From Bacteroidota bacterium (GTDB taxonomy: Bacteria > Bacteroidota > Bacteroidia > Chitinophagales > Chitinophagaceae), in the NCBI GenBank assembly GCA_018267965.1, contig JAFDXK010000005.1:310001-374000 (forward strand): a stretch of 64,000 nucleotides of DNA, in the 5' to 3' direction. This document shows, in pieces, positions 25,572 to 34,367 of the stretch. Position numbers and translations under genes: made by a program. Position 1 is the first letter of the stretch. Every line of letters begins with the position of its first letter. The notes under the pieces were generated by a model. The model saw only the letters and a list, made by a program, of their open reading frames with translations. It was not told where the DNA came from and made no database searches.

Positions 25572-26804
25572 ATGCAAAAAGCCAGTCTGTATATCTATTT
25601 TCTTGCAGCCTCCGTTGGGTGCATAAGCATATTATATTTTCTGTCACTGGTTGCTCAGTTACCATTTATAGCTAGTGTTGTAATGATACTATTGGCTGAG
25701 TTTGGTTTAGTCAAATGGTTTTACCGCATCAAAACAGCTCAAGCGGAAAAAGCTAATACCTTGCAATACGGCATCCTGATATTCGGCCTTATTCTTTTAA
25801 TATCAAATATTGCTGAAACAGCACAAAAACACGGCGCATGGGATGCCTGGGCAATCTGGAACTTACACGCCAAATATCTTGCCGATGCTGCTCATTGGAA
25901 AAACATGTTCCTGAATACAGTATCTGCGCATGCAGATTACCCTCTGGCTTTACCATCTACACTGGCTTTTCTAAATAATATCTTTCCAAACGCGTTACTC
26001 ACTAATTACAGTTTTCATATTCTCATACTCTTATCTATACCTGTAATTATTTATTTGCAAACCTGTCAACGCAGCTTATTATTATCTGGCATTGCATTTC
26101 TACTACTGTGTAAGGACGATTTTTTTGCAACGATAGGCAATTATCAAATGGCAGATACTTTACTGGCTTTTTTCCTATTACTTGCTATCATTGCTATCGA
26201 CCACGTTGAAGAAGACAAAAAGTACATCATTCTTTCTACAGCAATGATAGGATGCTGTATCTGGGCAAAGAATGAGGGCGCTGTTTTAGCTATTTTATAT
26301 ACGGCTTTCTATTACAAAGAACTCTTATCAAAAGGAACGTATAAATACAGTCTTATCGGCATCGCGATTCCTCTGATAGCTTATGGCATTTTTAAATTAG
26401 GTTTTGCTCCTGGCAATGATATTGTAAATACTCAGGGAGCGGATACTTTAAACAAATTGACAGACTGGCAACGATACAAAACAATCTATAATTATTGGAA
26501 TGACAATATCCATGCACACTACTATACCATTACTTGTACAATTATGCTTTGTGTATTACTGGGATTGATAAAAAGCAAGATTCCGGACAAAAAAATAATG
26601 TTTATACTAAGTGTTTGTATTGCTTATTCTATGGTATACCTGATTAGCCCCCATGATTTAGATTGGCATTTAAAAACCTCTCTTTACAGGTTAATACATC
26701 AACTGATGCCGTCAGCTATATATATATCTGTGATTTATCTGGCTGGTAGTAACCCAATCAATTTCCGCGCAAGATTTGCAACAAATCAACAACGCCCTCT
26801 GTAG
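25572..26804 (+). CDS. Multi-pass membrane protein, GT-C glycosyltransferase-like
   Basis: A 410-residue inner-membrane protein with about nine or ten hydrophobic segments. The loop GAWDAWAIWNLHAKYLADAA followed by HADYPLALPSTLAF, and a later CIWAKNEGAVLAILYTAFYYKE, look like the lumenal/periplasmic motifs of GT-C enzymes that use polyprenyl-phosphate sugars; an acidic residue in the first loop (D of WDAW) would be the usual catalytic position. Assignment rests on topology and these motifs only, so it could be an unrelated transporter-like protein. Its last 47 bases overlap the convergent sirtuin gene. Confidence 0.5.
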   Translation: MQKASLYIYFLAASVGCISILYFLSLVAQLPFIASVVMILLAEFGLVKWFYRIKTAQAEKANTLQYGILIFGLILLISNIAETAQKHGAWDAWAIWNLHAKYLADAAHWKNMFLNTVSAHADYPLALPSTLAFLNNIFPNALLTNYSFHILILLSIPVIIYLQTCQRSLLLSGIAFLLLCKDDFFATIGNYQMADTLLAFFLLLAIIAIDHVEEDKKYIILSTAMIGCCIWAKNEGAVLAILYTAFYYKELLSKGTYKYSLIGIAIPLIAYGIFKLGFAPGNDIVNTQGADTLNKLTDWQRYKTIYNYWNDNIHAHYYTITCTIMLCVLLGLIKSKIPDKKIMFILSVCIAYSMVYLISPHDLDWHLKTSLYRLIHQLMPSAIYISVIYLAGSNPINFRARFATNQQRPL

Positions 26805-27447
26805 CAGGCTTTTCTATTCTTACCACATTATTATACCTGTTTACAGCTGGTATGTTTTTGTCAATTACATATTTAGTTACATTATCGTCCACATAATCCA
26901 CCAACCCTGCAGCAGGATACACTACAAGTGATGTACCAATTAATACAAATATTTCGGCTTGTAGCATCACCGGTATTGCATGTTCAATCATTGGTACTGC
27001 CTCCTCAAACCAAACAATATGAGGTCTCAATTGCGCCCCGTCTTCTGCTGTATCTCCAAGATGTATATCTCCTGTTATAGAATAAACCAAATCATGGTTT
27101 CGCACACTACGCATCTTAAATATTTCGCCATGTAAGTGCATCACATTTGATGAGCCAGCCCTCTCGTGCAGGTCATCAATATTCTGAGTGACGATAAGTA
27201 CTTCGTAATCTTTTTCAAGCTCAGCTAATGCAATGTGTGCTGCATTCGGATTTGCCTCGCGGACATTTCTGCGACGCATATTGTAGAAATCTAAAACTAA
27301 TTGGGGATTTTTTCTCCAGGCTCTTGGTGTGGCTACATCTTCAATATTGTATCCTTCCCATAGGCCATCACTATCGCGGAATGTCTTTAATCCGCTTTCG
27401 GCGCTGATACCCGCACCGGTCAATACAACTATTTTTTGCTTTTGCAC
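26758..27447 (-). CDS. SIR2-family NAD-dependent deacylase without zinc cysteines
   Basis: A 229-residue sirtuin. GAGISAESGLKTFRDSDGLWEG (11-32) binds NAD; TQNIDDLHERAG and HLHGEI hold the catalytic Asn, Asp and His. FYNMRRR gives the Tyr55/Arg58 pair that in CobB and SIRT5 recognises succinyl- or malonyl-lysine, so desuccinylation is a good guess. There is no cysteine anywhere in the protein, so the usual four-Cys zinc site is absent; the segment that should carry it reads FKMRSVRNHDLVYS. The start appears to be GTG. The 3' end overlaps the convergent GT-C-like gene by 47 bases. Confidence 0.85.
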   Translation of the reverse strand: MQKQKIVVLTGAGISAESGLKTFRDSDGLWEGYNIEDVATPRAWRKNPQLVLDFYNMRRRNVREANPNAAHIALAELEKDYEVLIVTQNIDDLHERAGSSNVMHLHGEIFKMRSVRNHDLVYSITGDIHLGDTAEDGAQLRPHIVWFEEAVPMIEHAIPVMLQAEIFVLIGTSLVVYPAAGLVDYVDDNVTKYVIDKNIPAVNRYNNVVRIEKPATEGVVDLLQILRGN

Positions 27448-27480
27448 TTAGATTGCTTTCAGCAAAAATAATAATGCGGA

Positions 27481-27630
27481 TTAAGTAAAATAAAGAATAT
27501 AAACGGGTATGCTAATCACAACGATAGAAGCAAGAATCGCTACCGCTCTTTGCAAACGTTTACGCCTGTTTATGCCATGGTGCTTTCTAAGTTTGCGTTG
27601 CCTTTCTGATAATTTTCTCTTATGTCTCAT
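27481..27630 (-). CDS. Small basic single-pass membrane protein (49 aa)
   Basis: A 49-codon gene from an ATG at 27630 to a TAA at 27481. The N-terminal half is very basic (MRHKRKLSERQRKLRKHHG, then INRRKRLQR), and the C-terminal half is one hydrophobic helix (AVAILASIVVISIPVYILYF). The predicted topology is N-in, with the basic part in the cytosol, where it could bind RNA, DNA or phospholipid heads. It lies between the sirtuin and threonine dehydrogenase genes on the same strand. I know no family for it, and translation is not proven, but the sharp polarity of composition makes a real gene likely. Confidence 0.45.
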   Translation of the reverse strand: MRHKRKLSERQRKLRKHHGINRRKRLQRAVAILASIVVISIPVYILYFT

Positions 27631-27701
27631 AGAAAACAAAAATGCAATGCAGACTTTTGTTTAACAAAAATTACCAAACGATTAACCGCTGTTTAACAAA
27701 C

Positions 27702-28664
27702 TTAAGCTGTTTGAAGCTGCTCTTTTAAATGCAGGAGCATATCTGCAGTCATCTTTTCCAGGTCAAAATGATGGTTCCAACCCCAGTCAGCTCTGGCTGC
27801 ATTATCGTCAATGCTCTGCGGCCAGCCATCAGCTATTTGCTGCCTGAAATCAGGATTATATCCTATTTCAAAACCCGGAATGTGTTTTTTTATAGAAGCA
27901 GCTATTTCTTTAGGAGAGAAGCTCATGGCACTTAGATTATATGCCATGCGCGATTTAATCTTATCAGCTGGGGCTTCCATCAGTTCAATGGTACCACGAA
28001 TGGCATCATCCATATACATCATTGGCAGATACGTATTTTCAGAGAGGAACGATGTGTACTTACCATGTTTTAAAGCTTCATGATAAATCTCTACAGCGTA
28101 GTCTGTAGTACCACCACCGGGTTCTGATTTCCAACTGATTAGCCCCGGATACCTGATGCTGCGAACATCTAACCCCCAGCGCTGATTATAGTACTGGCAC
28201 CACAATTCTCCGGCATATTTGCTGATGCCATATACCGTACGAGGTTCTACTATTGTTTTTTGAGGAGTATCCTGTTTGGGTGTTGTAGAACCAAATACAG
28301 CAATAGAGCTTGGCCAATATACCTTAGTCAGTTTTTCCTGCACAGCCATGTCCAAAACCTGCAACAAGCTTTGCATATTAATGTCCCATGCACGTTTAGG
28401 GTCTTTCTCACCTGTAGCTGAAAGTAATGCAGCTAACAAATATATCTGGGTAATTCCTTCTTTCTTTACAAGTTCAAGTGTTGCATTGGCATCCATTGCA
28501 TTCAATACAGCATAAGGACCTGTACCCTGCAACAACGGATGGGAATCTGTCTTTATATCACTGGCTATAACATTATCATTACCGTACAGTTTCCGGAGAG
28601 CAAGTGTTAACTCAACACCTATTTGCCCACCTGCACCCATTATTAAAATTTTCTCCTTTTTCAT
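27702..28664 (-). CDS. SDR-type L-threonine 3-dehydrogenase
   Basis: A 320-residue NAD-dependent extended SDR. MGAGGQIGVELTLAL near residues 9-23 is the Rossmann motif; YGISKYAGE holds the catalytic YxxxK, and RSIRYPGLISWKSEPGGGTTDYAVEIYHEAL is the distinctive block of the UDP-galactose-epimerase-like threonine dehydrogenases. The product 2-amino-3-ketobutyrate would go to glycine and acetyl-CoA by a ligase (Kbl) not found here. It stands alone with AT-rich gaps on both sides. Confidence in the family is high. Confidence 0.88.
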   Translation of the reverse strand: MKKEKILIMGAGGQIGVELTLALRKLYGNDNVIASDIKTDSHPLLQGTGPYAVLNAMDANATLELVKKEGITQIYLLAALLSATGEKDPKRAWDINMQSLLQVLDMAVQEKLTKVYWPSSIAVFGSTTPKQDTPQKTIVEPRTVYGISKYAGELWCQYYNQRWGLDVRSIRYPGLISWKSEPGGGTTDYAVEIYHEALKHGKYTSFLSENTYLPMMYMDDAIRGTIELMEAPADKIKSRMAYNLSAMSFSPKEIAASIKKHIPGFEIGYNPDFRQQIADGWPQSIDDNAARADWGWNHHFDLEKMTADMLLHLKEQLQTA

Positions 28665-28713
28665 TTACTCAAATCGTTGAAAAACAAAAAATTACAATTA
28701 CCAAATTGAACTA

Positions 28714-29835
28714 TTAAGATAAATTATTTTCGCGTTTTACCATAGCGATAAAGTCGTCGAAAAGATATCTTGAATCATGAGGACCCGGTGTACTTTCAGG
28801 GTGGTATTGTACAGAGAAGGCAGGCTTATTTTTCATACGAATACCTTCTATCGAACCATCATTCAAGTTAATATGTGTCACCTCTACCTTGTCAGATGTT
28901 TGTGCAGCTTCAGGCACTACCCCAAAACCATGGTTTTGAGTAGTTATCTCACTCTTGCCTGTCACGAGGTTCTTAACAGGATGGTTAAGTCCTCTGTGCC
29001 CGTGATGCATTTTAAATGTTGGTATATCATTCGCCCTCGCTAATAACTGGTGTCCGAGACAGATACCAAACATAGGCTTATTATCAGCTATCACTTGTCT
29101 TACAGTTTGAACAGCATATTCCATAGATGCAGGGTCGCCGGGGCCATTACTTATAAATACGCCATGCGGCTGAAACTCCTTAACCGTTTCGTATGTTGTT
29201 TTAGCAGGAAATACTTTCAAAAATGCGCCCCTGTCCGCCATACATTGCAGGATATGGCGTTTTACACCAAAATCCATTACAGCTATACGCATATTAGATT
29301 CAGGGTTACCATAAGTATATGGCTCTTTAGTTGATATTTCAGAAGATAATTCTAAACCATCCATATCAGGCACTTTCGCCAATTCCGCTTTTAACCCTTC
29401 AATGTCTGTTATCTCCGTACTGATGATACAGTTCATTGCACCTTTGTTGCGAATGTGTTGTACCAAAGCTCGAGTATCAACATCCTGTATAGCTACTATA
29501 TTATTTTGTATCAGGTAATTCTCAAGGCTATCATCAGCAGTCATTCGGCTAAACCTGTTGGCTATATTCTTACAAATCAGGCCTTTTATCTTTACCGAAT
29601 CACTTTCTACATCTTCATTCTTAACACCGTAATTACCAATGTATACCGTGTTCATAATCAATACCTGCCCGGTATAAGAAGGATCTGTAAAAACCTCCTG
29701 GTAACCGGTCATACCTGTATTAAAACATATTTCACCGCCGGTAGTACCTTTTGCACCAAAAGCCTTACCCTTAAAAAAAGTTCCGTCGGCTAATAATAAG
29801 TAAGCGGGAGAAAAAACAGATTGTGTTCCTGGCAT
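28714..29835 (-). CDS. carA: Carbamoyl-phosphate synthase small subunit (glutaminase)
   Basis: Releases ammonia from glutamine for carbamoyl phosphate synthesis in arginine and pyrimidine pathways. The 373-residue protein has the CPSase small-chain N-terminal domain (TGGEICFNTGMTGYQEVFTDPSY) and a class I amidotransferase domain with the nucleophile in GICLGHQLLA and the His/Glu pair in QYHPESTPGPHDS. The large subunit gene carB is not adjacent, so it must lie elsewhere. An exact -7 element sits just upstream. Identification is secure. Confidence 0.95.
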   Translation of the reverse strand: MPGTQSVFSPAYLLLADGTFFKGKAFGAKGTTGGEICFNTGMTGYQEVFTDPSYTGQVLIMNTVYIGNYGVKNEDVESDSVKIKGLICKNIANRFSRMTADDSLENYLIQNNIVAIQDVDTRALVQHIRNKGAMNCIISTEITDIEGLKAELAKVPDMDGLELSSEISTKEPYTYGNPESNMRIAVMDFGVKRHILQCMADRGAFLKVFPAKTTYETVKEFQPHGVFISNGPGDPASMEYAVQTVRQVIADNKPMFGICLGHQLLARANDIPTFKMHHGHRGLNHPVKNLVTGKSEITTQNHGFGVVPEAAQTSDKVEVTHINLNDGSIEGIRMKNKPAFSVQYHPESTPGPHDSRYLFDDFIAMVKRENNLS

Positions 29836-29851
29836 AAAAAAACAAATTGTG

Positions 29852-29859
29852 CAAAGATA
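29852..29859 (-). promoter_or_regulatory. -7 promoter element upstream of carA
   Basis: Minus-strand TATCTTTG, an exact TAnnTTTG match, 16 bases before the carA ATG at 29835. This implies a very short 5' leader. Confidence 0.5.
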
Positions 29860-30018
29860 ATCATTTGAAGCGGTATAGATAAAATTGTTAAACGCATCTC
29901 TTCAAAAATGGGGATAATTATCCCTGATTTCATTTGGCATTATTTTTAAGAAACTATTTGAGAGTAATTTTTAAACTTTGCAACCCATTTTAGTCTTATA
30001 GACACAGAATAATCAATA

Positions 30019-31203
30019 TTGAAAGCCGGCTTAATATATCTACTGTTCTTAATATTAGGGTTGCAAACACTCTCTTTCGGACAAAGCCAAAAAGATATTG
30101 ATGTAATTGATATTGGCCGACACGTCTTTAGCCATTTACCACCACGAGAATTAAACCCCACGGATACTGAAAAAAAGACTATAATATCTATTCTTCCTGC
30201 AGCTGGTTATACCCTGCAAACGGGCTTTGCGGCTGTATTATCTGCCAATGCAGTTTTCAGTCTCGAAAAAGACACAGTTACCAAACAATCTTTTTTGTTT
30301 ACTAATGTTACCTATTCGCAATACAGGCAAATCATTTTTCCATTACAGTGCAACCTATGGACTAAGGATAATAAGTACAACGTCAACACAGATATTCGGT
30401 TTATGAAGTATCCGCAATTCACGTATGGTTTGGGTGGTAGTACTGATATAGGTAATGGTTATAAAATCGACTATGCCAATATACATGTATATGAAACTGT
30501 GATGAGGCAATTATCGCATTCAATTTATGCAGGCTTGGGATATAATTATGACTACTACTGGAATATCCATGAGATAGACCCACCTTCCGGTGTAATAACA
30601 GACTTTCAAAACTATGGCATTACGAAAGAATTGAGAACAGTAGGATTAACTGCCAATGCACTGTACGATAATAGAGATAATCAGGTATACCCACTAAAAG
30701 GTACTTATGCGAAAGTAGCATTCAGAAACAACTTCAAATTTCTTGGAAGTGATGCAAATTGGAGTTCTCTAACTATTGATTTCCGCCATTACATTCAGTT
30801 ATCTGCAAAAAAAGATAACGTACTGGCTATCTGGAGTTATGATTGGTTTACAACAAGTGGAACGCCGCCTTACCTGATGTTGCCAAGTACCGGCTGGGAC
30901 CCATACAGCAATACAGGTCGTGGATATATACAAGGCAGATTCAGAGGAGATAATATGTTATACCTGGAAGCTGAATATCGTTTCAGAATAATGAACAACG
31001 GACTTGTTGGAGGCACAGTGTATAGCAACATTCAATCTATATCAGAGCCTTTAACCAATAAATTCACTACTACATCACCAGGTGCCGGAGTTGGGTTAAG
31101 AATAAAACTCAACAAATTCTCAAAAACCAATATAGCCATTGATTATGCAATAGGCACACAGGGCTCAAGAGGTTTCTGGGTAAACCTCGGTGAAGTATTC
31201 TAA
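30019..31203 (+). CDS. Outer-membrane beta-barrel protein (BamA/surface-antigen-like)
   Basis: A 394-residue protein with a signal peptide (AGLIYLLFLILGLQTLSFG). The mature part has alternating amphipathic strands and conserved D15-type blocks (LTANALYDNRDNQVYPLKGTY, near 212-232; GRGYIQGRFRGDNMLYLEAEYRF), and it ends in NLGEVF, a C-terminal aromatic residue usual for BamA-inserted barrels. No POTRA repeats precede the barrel, so it is not BamA itself. The start codon is TTG. The stop is nested with that of the convergent DUF2147 gene in a 4-base overlap. Confidence 0.75.
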   Translation: MKAGLIYLLFLILGLQTLSFGQSQKDIDVIDIGRHVFSHLPPRELNPTDTEKKTIISILPAAGYTLQTGFAAVLSANAVFSLEKDTVTKQSFLFTNVTYSQYRQIIFPLQCNLWTKDNKYNVNTDIRFMKYPQFTYGLGGSTDIGNGYKIDYANIHVYETVMRQLSHSIYAGLGYNYDYYWNIHEIDPPSGVITDFQNYGITKELRTVGLTANALYDNRDNQVYPLKGTYAKVAFRNNFKFLGSDANWSSLTIDFRHYIQLSAKKDNVLAIWSYDWFTTSGTPPYLMLPSTGWDPYSNTGRGYIQGRFRGDNMLYLEAEYRFRIMNNGLVGGTVYSNIQSISEPLTNKFTTTSPGAGVGLRIKLNKFSKTNIAIDYAIGTQGSRGFWVNLGEVF

Positions 31204-31646
31204 TCTGCAATTGTCCATTGAGACGTTCGACCTATCAATGATATGCCGACAAAGCCTCTGAGATTTAGAACATTCCCATTAAGGGTAGCCCTGCAGGAAT
31301 ATGTTTTACCATTTTTAGGGTCGTAAATTTTACCATTATGGTATTCATTATCACCATCTTTCTCCAATCCTTTTAATATCAACAAACCAATCAAAGGTGT
31401 ATTTCTATTAGCTTCTTCGGGATTAAATTCATCTACCCTAGCTTTGCCATTTCGTACGGGTTCTTTCAACCAAACAATTTTACCATAAAACCTGCCGTCC
31501 TTTGCTTTGTATACGTGAATCTTTGATGTCTTCTCTTGGTTATACCACACCTTTTCGATAGGGTCTTGCTGAGCAAATGCCCTTAATTGAGAACAAACAA
31601 TAACAGCTACAAAGAATAAGAATTTAGAGAACATTTGCCTGTACAT
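31200..31646 (-). CDS. DUF2147 family exported protein
   Basis: A 148-residue protein with a signal peptide ending near AFAQQ (about residue 25), so periplasmic or exported. The mature part follows the DUF2147 pattern: VWYNQEKTSKIHVYKAKDGRFYGKIVWL, then GLLILKGLEKDGDNEYHNGKIYDPKNGKTYSC and LNLRGFVGISLIGRTSQW. The function of the family is not known. It follows the DUF2807 lipoprotein gene by 47 bases on the same strand. The stop codon is nested with that of the convergent barrel gene. Confidence 0.85.
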   Translation of the reverse strand: MYRQMFSKFLFFVAVIVCSQLRAFAQQDPIEKVWYNQEKTSKIHVYKAKDGRFYGKIVWLKEPVRNGKARVDEFNPEEANRNTPLIGLLILKGLEKDGDNEYHNGKIYDPKNGKTYSCRATLNGNVLNLRGFVGISLIGRTSQWTIAD

Positions 31647-31693
31647 AACGATGAGTTTAGTACAACAAAATAGGAAATTTTATGAAACTCTGC

Positions 31694-32410
31694 TTATTGG
31701 GTTTTTTCCAGCGAGCCTGCACCTTTAATATCTGAAGTTATTGACGGTGCTCCTTTGTATGTAACACTTCCTGCGCCCGCGATATGCACGTCCAGTTTTT
31801 CATTAGCCGTCAGTTCTATGTCACCGGCACCGGCAACATGCGTTTCAACCTGTTTACAAACCAAAGGGAAGGCTGCTACATCACCTGCACCTGTTACACG
31901 AAACGTAGCATTCCCCACAGTTCCACCATTTATAGTAAGGTCACCGGCACCGGAAAGAGACGAAGTAAAGTTATCAGCGGTCAGACTTGCAAGTGTCACA
32001 TCTCCTGCTCCGCTAACATCAAGTGTAAAATTTGATGTTTTGATATCACCCTTCACATTTGCATCTGAAGCGCCACTTATCTCCAATGCAGTTAATGATG
32101 GCACATTGATTACGGCACTCAAATGTTCATTAAGATGAAAAGGCCAAATTCCATCATCTTTCGATATCACCAACCTATCGCCTTTTACCTCTACTTTAAT
32201 TTTCTCCAATAGTTTTTTGTCCCCTTTCAGCTGTACAGTTGATGTTGTTCCACCCACAGTTATATCTGCATCTAAAGGTGCTGATATTTCAATAGCATTA
32301 AAAAATGTTACAGAACGGTTTTCAGTAGTTGCACCTTCTTTCGAACCATTAGATTTACAAGAGGCTATTAACAAAGAGCCTGCACATAAGATGGATAACA
32401 ACTTTTTCAT
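31694..32410 (-). CDS. DUF2807 (head GIN domain) lipoprotein
   Basis: A 238-residue protein with a lipoprotein signal peptide (LLIASC, Cys at about 18). The remainder is the DUF2807 beta-solenoid: a repeated SGAGDV/AGAGDI-type turn occurs about seven times at regular spacing (SGASDAN, SGAGDVT, SGAGDLT, TGAGDVA, AGAGDIE, AGAGSVT, KGAGSLE). Such proteins are common surface or periplasmic components in Bacteroidota, without an assigned role. It lies 25 bases downstream of the small CAVC gene and may be read through from the oxidase operon. Confidence 0.88.
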   Translation of the reverse strand: MKKLLSILCAGSLLIASCKSNGSKEGATTENRSVTFFNAIEISAPLDADITVGGTTSTVQLKGDKKLLEKIKVEVKGDRLVISKDDGIWPFHLNEHLSAVINVPSLTALEISGASDANVKGDIKTSNFTLDVSGAGDVTLASLTADNFTSSLSGAGDLTINGGTVGNATFRVTGAGDVAAFPLVCKQVETHVAGAGDIELTANEKLDVHIAGAGSVTYKGAPSITSDIKGAGSLEKTQ

Positions 32411-32435
32411 TCCTGCTTATTTATTGAAGGAGAAA

Positions 32436-32651
32436 TTAAATCTGCGTCTTATTGTTTCGCCACCAGATAAAGCCCACTGTACCCATGATGCCTAAAGGCA
32501 ATAATGCCAGATATAAGATACCTCCATTTAATCCTCTGGCAGCTTTATCATCTAGTGTTGATGCCGTCTTGGTGCACACGGCACAGCCTTGTGCCATTAA
32601 TTCCGGAGCGACACAACATATCAAAGCCAATACCAACAACCACTTTTTCAT
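32436..32651 (-). CDS. Small membrane protein with CAVC motif, oxidase-operon associated
   Basis: A 71-residue protein from the ATG at 32651 (an upstream frame extends to 32741, but it overlaps the DUF420 gene and adds no recognisable signal). A signal peptide (KKWLLVLALICCVAPELMA) is followed by QGCAVCTKTAS and then one membrane helix (GGILYLALLPLGIMGTVGFIWW). The two cysteines two residues apart would face the periplasm and could bind copper or be redox active. Its place after SCO and DUF420 genes suggests a part in cytochrome oxidase maturation. No family name is known to me. Confidence 0.6.
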   Translation of the reverse strand: MKKWLLVLALICCVAPELMAQGCAVCTKTASTLDDKAARGLNGGILYLALLPLGIMGTVGFIWWRNNKTQI

Positions 32652-32668
32652 GATATAAAAATACGTAA

Positions 32669-33211
32669 TTATGCGTAATATGGTGAAATCATAAAGTAAA
32701 CTATCACCCCTGTAATACTTACATACAACCATAAAGGCCAAGTATAACGTGCCAGTTTCTTATGTTTTGCATAATCTCCTGTTAGTGAACGGTATGCAGT
32801 AAACAGTATAAATGGCAGAATAATTGCCGCAAGGAATATGTGCGTGATAAGTATAAAAAAGTAAACAGTGCGTATTGTACCTTCTCCCCCAAAATGAGTT
32901 TCAGGAGCCAATAAATGGTGGGATATATAAGAAACAAGAAAAAGAACCGATAACACTATAGCAACCAACATCATGTTTTTGTGCAGTACATACTTCTTCT
33001 GCATTACAGCTATATAAGCTAATATGAGCAATACAGACACTATAGAATTAATTACAGCATTGATGCGTGCGAAAACATGCACATCAAATCCTACACTAAT
33101 GTCAAAATGAAATTGCTTTAAAAACGCCACTGCTGCGAATACAACAACAGAAACAATTATTATCAGAATATTCGCCTGCTTATCGTTCTTTTTTAATACC
33201 GGTGTTAGCAT
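32669..33211 (-). CDS. DUF420 membrane protein, cytochrome oxidase assembly type
   Basis: A 180-residue inner-membrane protein with about five hydrophobic helices and conserved histidines (SYISHHLLAPETHFGGEG; FILITHIFLAAI), which is the DUF420 pattern. Related Bacillus CtaM is needed for caa3/aa3 oxidase function. It lies 4 bases behind the SCO gene inside the oxidase operon, consistent with an assembly role. Family call is good; mechanism is not known. Confidence 0.83.
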   Translation of the reverse strand: MLTPVLKKNDKQANILIIIVSVVVFAAVAFLKQFHFDISVGFDVHVFARINAVINSIVSVLLILAYIAVMQKKYVLHKNMMLVAIVLSVLFLVSYISHHLLAPETHFGGEGTIRTVYFFILITHIFLAAIILPFILFTAYRSLTGDYAKHKKLARYTWPLWLYVSITGVIVYFMISPYYA

Positions 33212-33215
33212 ATCC

Positions 33216-33905
33216 TTACTTTCTTTTTGATTTTTGTTTGGTCAAAATTACAATGTCGTTAGCACATCTATTCACATCCATCGGATCTGTACCATTATAA
33301 TACCCTCTGATATACCGGGCAGTATCTATAAGCACAAATTTCTCGCTATGTATAAAGTCATCCAAACCGCCATCGCCTGGCTGCATAGTAACAAACAACT
33401 GCTTACGAGCGTAGTCATAAATAGTCGCTCTGTCACCTGTTAAAAACCACCAATGGTCAGGATTAGCATGGTACTTGTCGGCATATGCACGTAATTCTTG
33501 AAATGAATCATTAGTTGGGTCAACAGTAATGGATATAAAATGAACCGCTGTATCTAAATTATTTTCTTTCTTCGGATCTTTGCGAAAAGCATTTTGCAAC
33601 ATCAGCATATTAGCAGATTGCTTAGGACAAGTAGTAGCACAATGAGTGAATATAAAATTCACAACCAGCATCTTACCTTTCAGGCCCTTATTCAGTGATA
33701 CCCGCTCTCCGAACTGGTTTATCAATTCTAACTCCCCTACCTTGTGATATATACTATCCTTAGTATCTGCATTATACCCCTCAGCTATGAAATAAGCAGG
33801 CAAGTGAGGTACCTGGCTCTTCGACATGAAGCTGATGACGAGATAAAAAGATAGCGGCAACAATACTGCTACCGCTATTCCTATAAAAAACCTCTTATTA
33901 GACAT
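33216..33905 (-). CDS. SCO1/SenC family copper chaperone
   Basis: A 229-residue thioredoxin-fold protein anchored by an N-terminal helix (FFIGIAVAVLLPLSFYLVI). FIFTHCATTCPKQSANM gives the CxxxC copper pair, and DDFIHSEKFVLID supplies the conserved His ligand. SCO proteins deliver copper to the CuA centre of cytochrome oxidase subunit II or keep its cysteines reduced. It is one base from the Cox4 gene. Identification is secure. Confidence 0.92.
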   Translation of the reverse strand: MSNKRFFIGIAVAVLLPLSFYLVISFMSKSQVPHLPAYFIAEGYNADTKDSIYHKVGELELINQFGERVSLNKGLKGKMLVVNFIFTHCATTCPKQSANMLMLQNAFRKDPKKENNLDTAVHFISITVDPTNDSFQELRAYADKYHANPDHWWFLTGDRATIYDYARKQLFVTMQPGDGGLDDFIHSEKFVLIDTARYIRGYYNGTDPMDVNRCANDIVILTKQKSKRK

Positions 33906-33906
33906 T

Positions 33907-34326
33907 TTATCTTACCGGAGAAGTTGTGTTCATGTGCAACCAGAAACCACCATCTGCGAGGAACGCTATGATAAACCATATAAACAATACCAGTGGCATC
34001 AATACAGTTATCATAAAGTTTTTCAACTCATCACCCAGGTGCATAAATACAGCAACAATATAGCTGGCTTTAAACAGAGTCAATATCAGGAACACAGAAT
34101 TGATGATTGCCCTTGATATACCTAATTCGTAGCTATACATACCGAGCATTACCTCAACTATGGTAACTACCAATAAAATCCAAAACACTTTCCAGATACG
34201 GCCAACCTGTTTCTTGCTTTCAGGAGAGTTAATATCTGTATGATGAGCCATCAAACCAGAGTAAAGTTTTGATTGGTCTCCTTCGTATAAGTGTTGTATA
34301 CTATCGTTATGATTATGGCTTGACAT
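33907..34326 (-). CDS. Cytochrome c oxidase subunit IV family protein
   Basis: A 139-residue inner-membrane protein with three hydrophobic helices (VFWILLVVTIVEVMLGMYSY, INSVFLILTLFKASYIVAVFMHLG, FMITVLMPLVLFIWFIIAFLA) in the bacterial COX4 arrangement; KASYIVAVFMHLGDELKN is the typical block. It follows the Cox3 gene and stabilises the caa3/quinol-type oxidase. Identification is good. Confidence 0.87.
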   Translation of the reverse strand: MSSHNHNDSIQHLYEGDQSKLYSGLMAHHTDINSPESKKQVGRIWKVFWILLVVTIVEVMLGMYSYELGISRAIINSVFLILTLFKASYIVAVFMHLGDELKNFMITVLMPLVLFIWFIIAFLADGGFWLHMNTTSPVR

Positions 34327-34367
34327 TTTTTCTAAAATTTAGTTGGTGTTGTGAATGTGTTTTAAGA

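Noticed and set aside
31755-32138. 127-codon open frame on the plus strand
   Set aside because: Antisense to the repeated GAGD units of the DUF2807 gene; the repetition of the shadow explains its apparent regularity.
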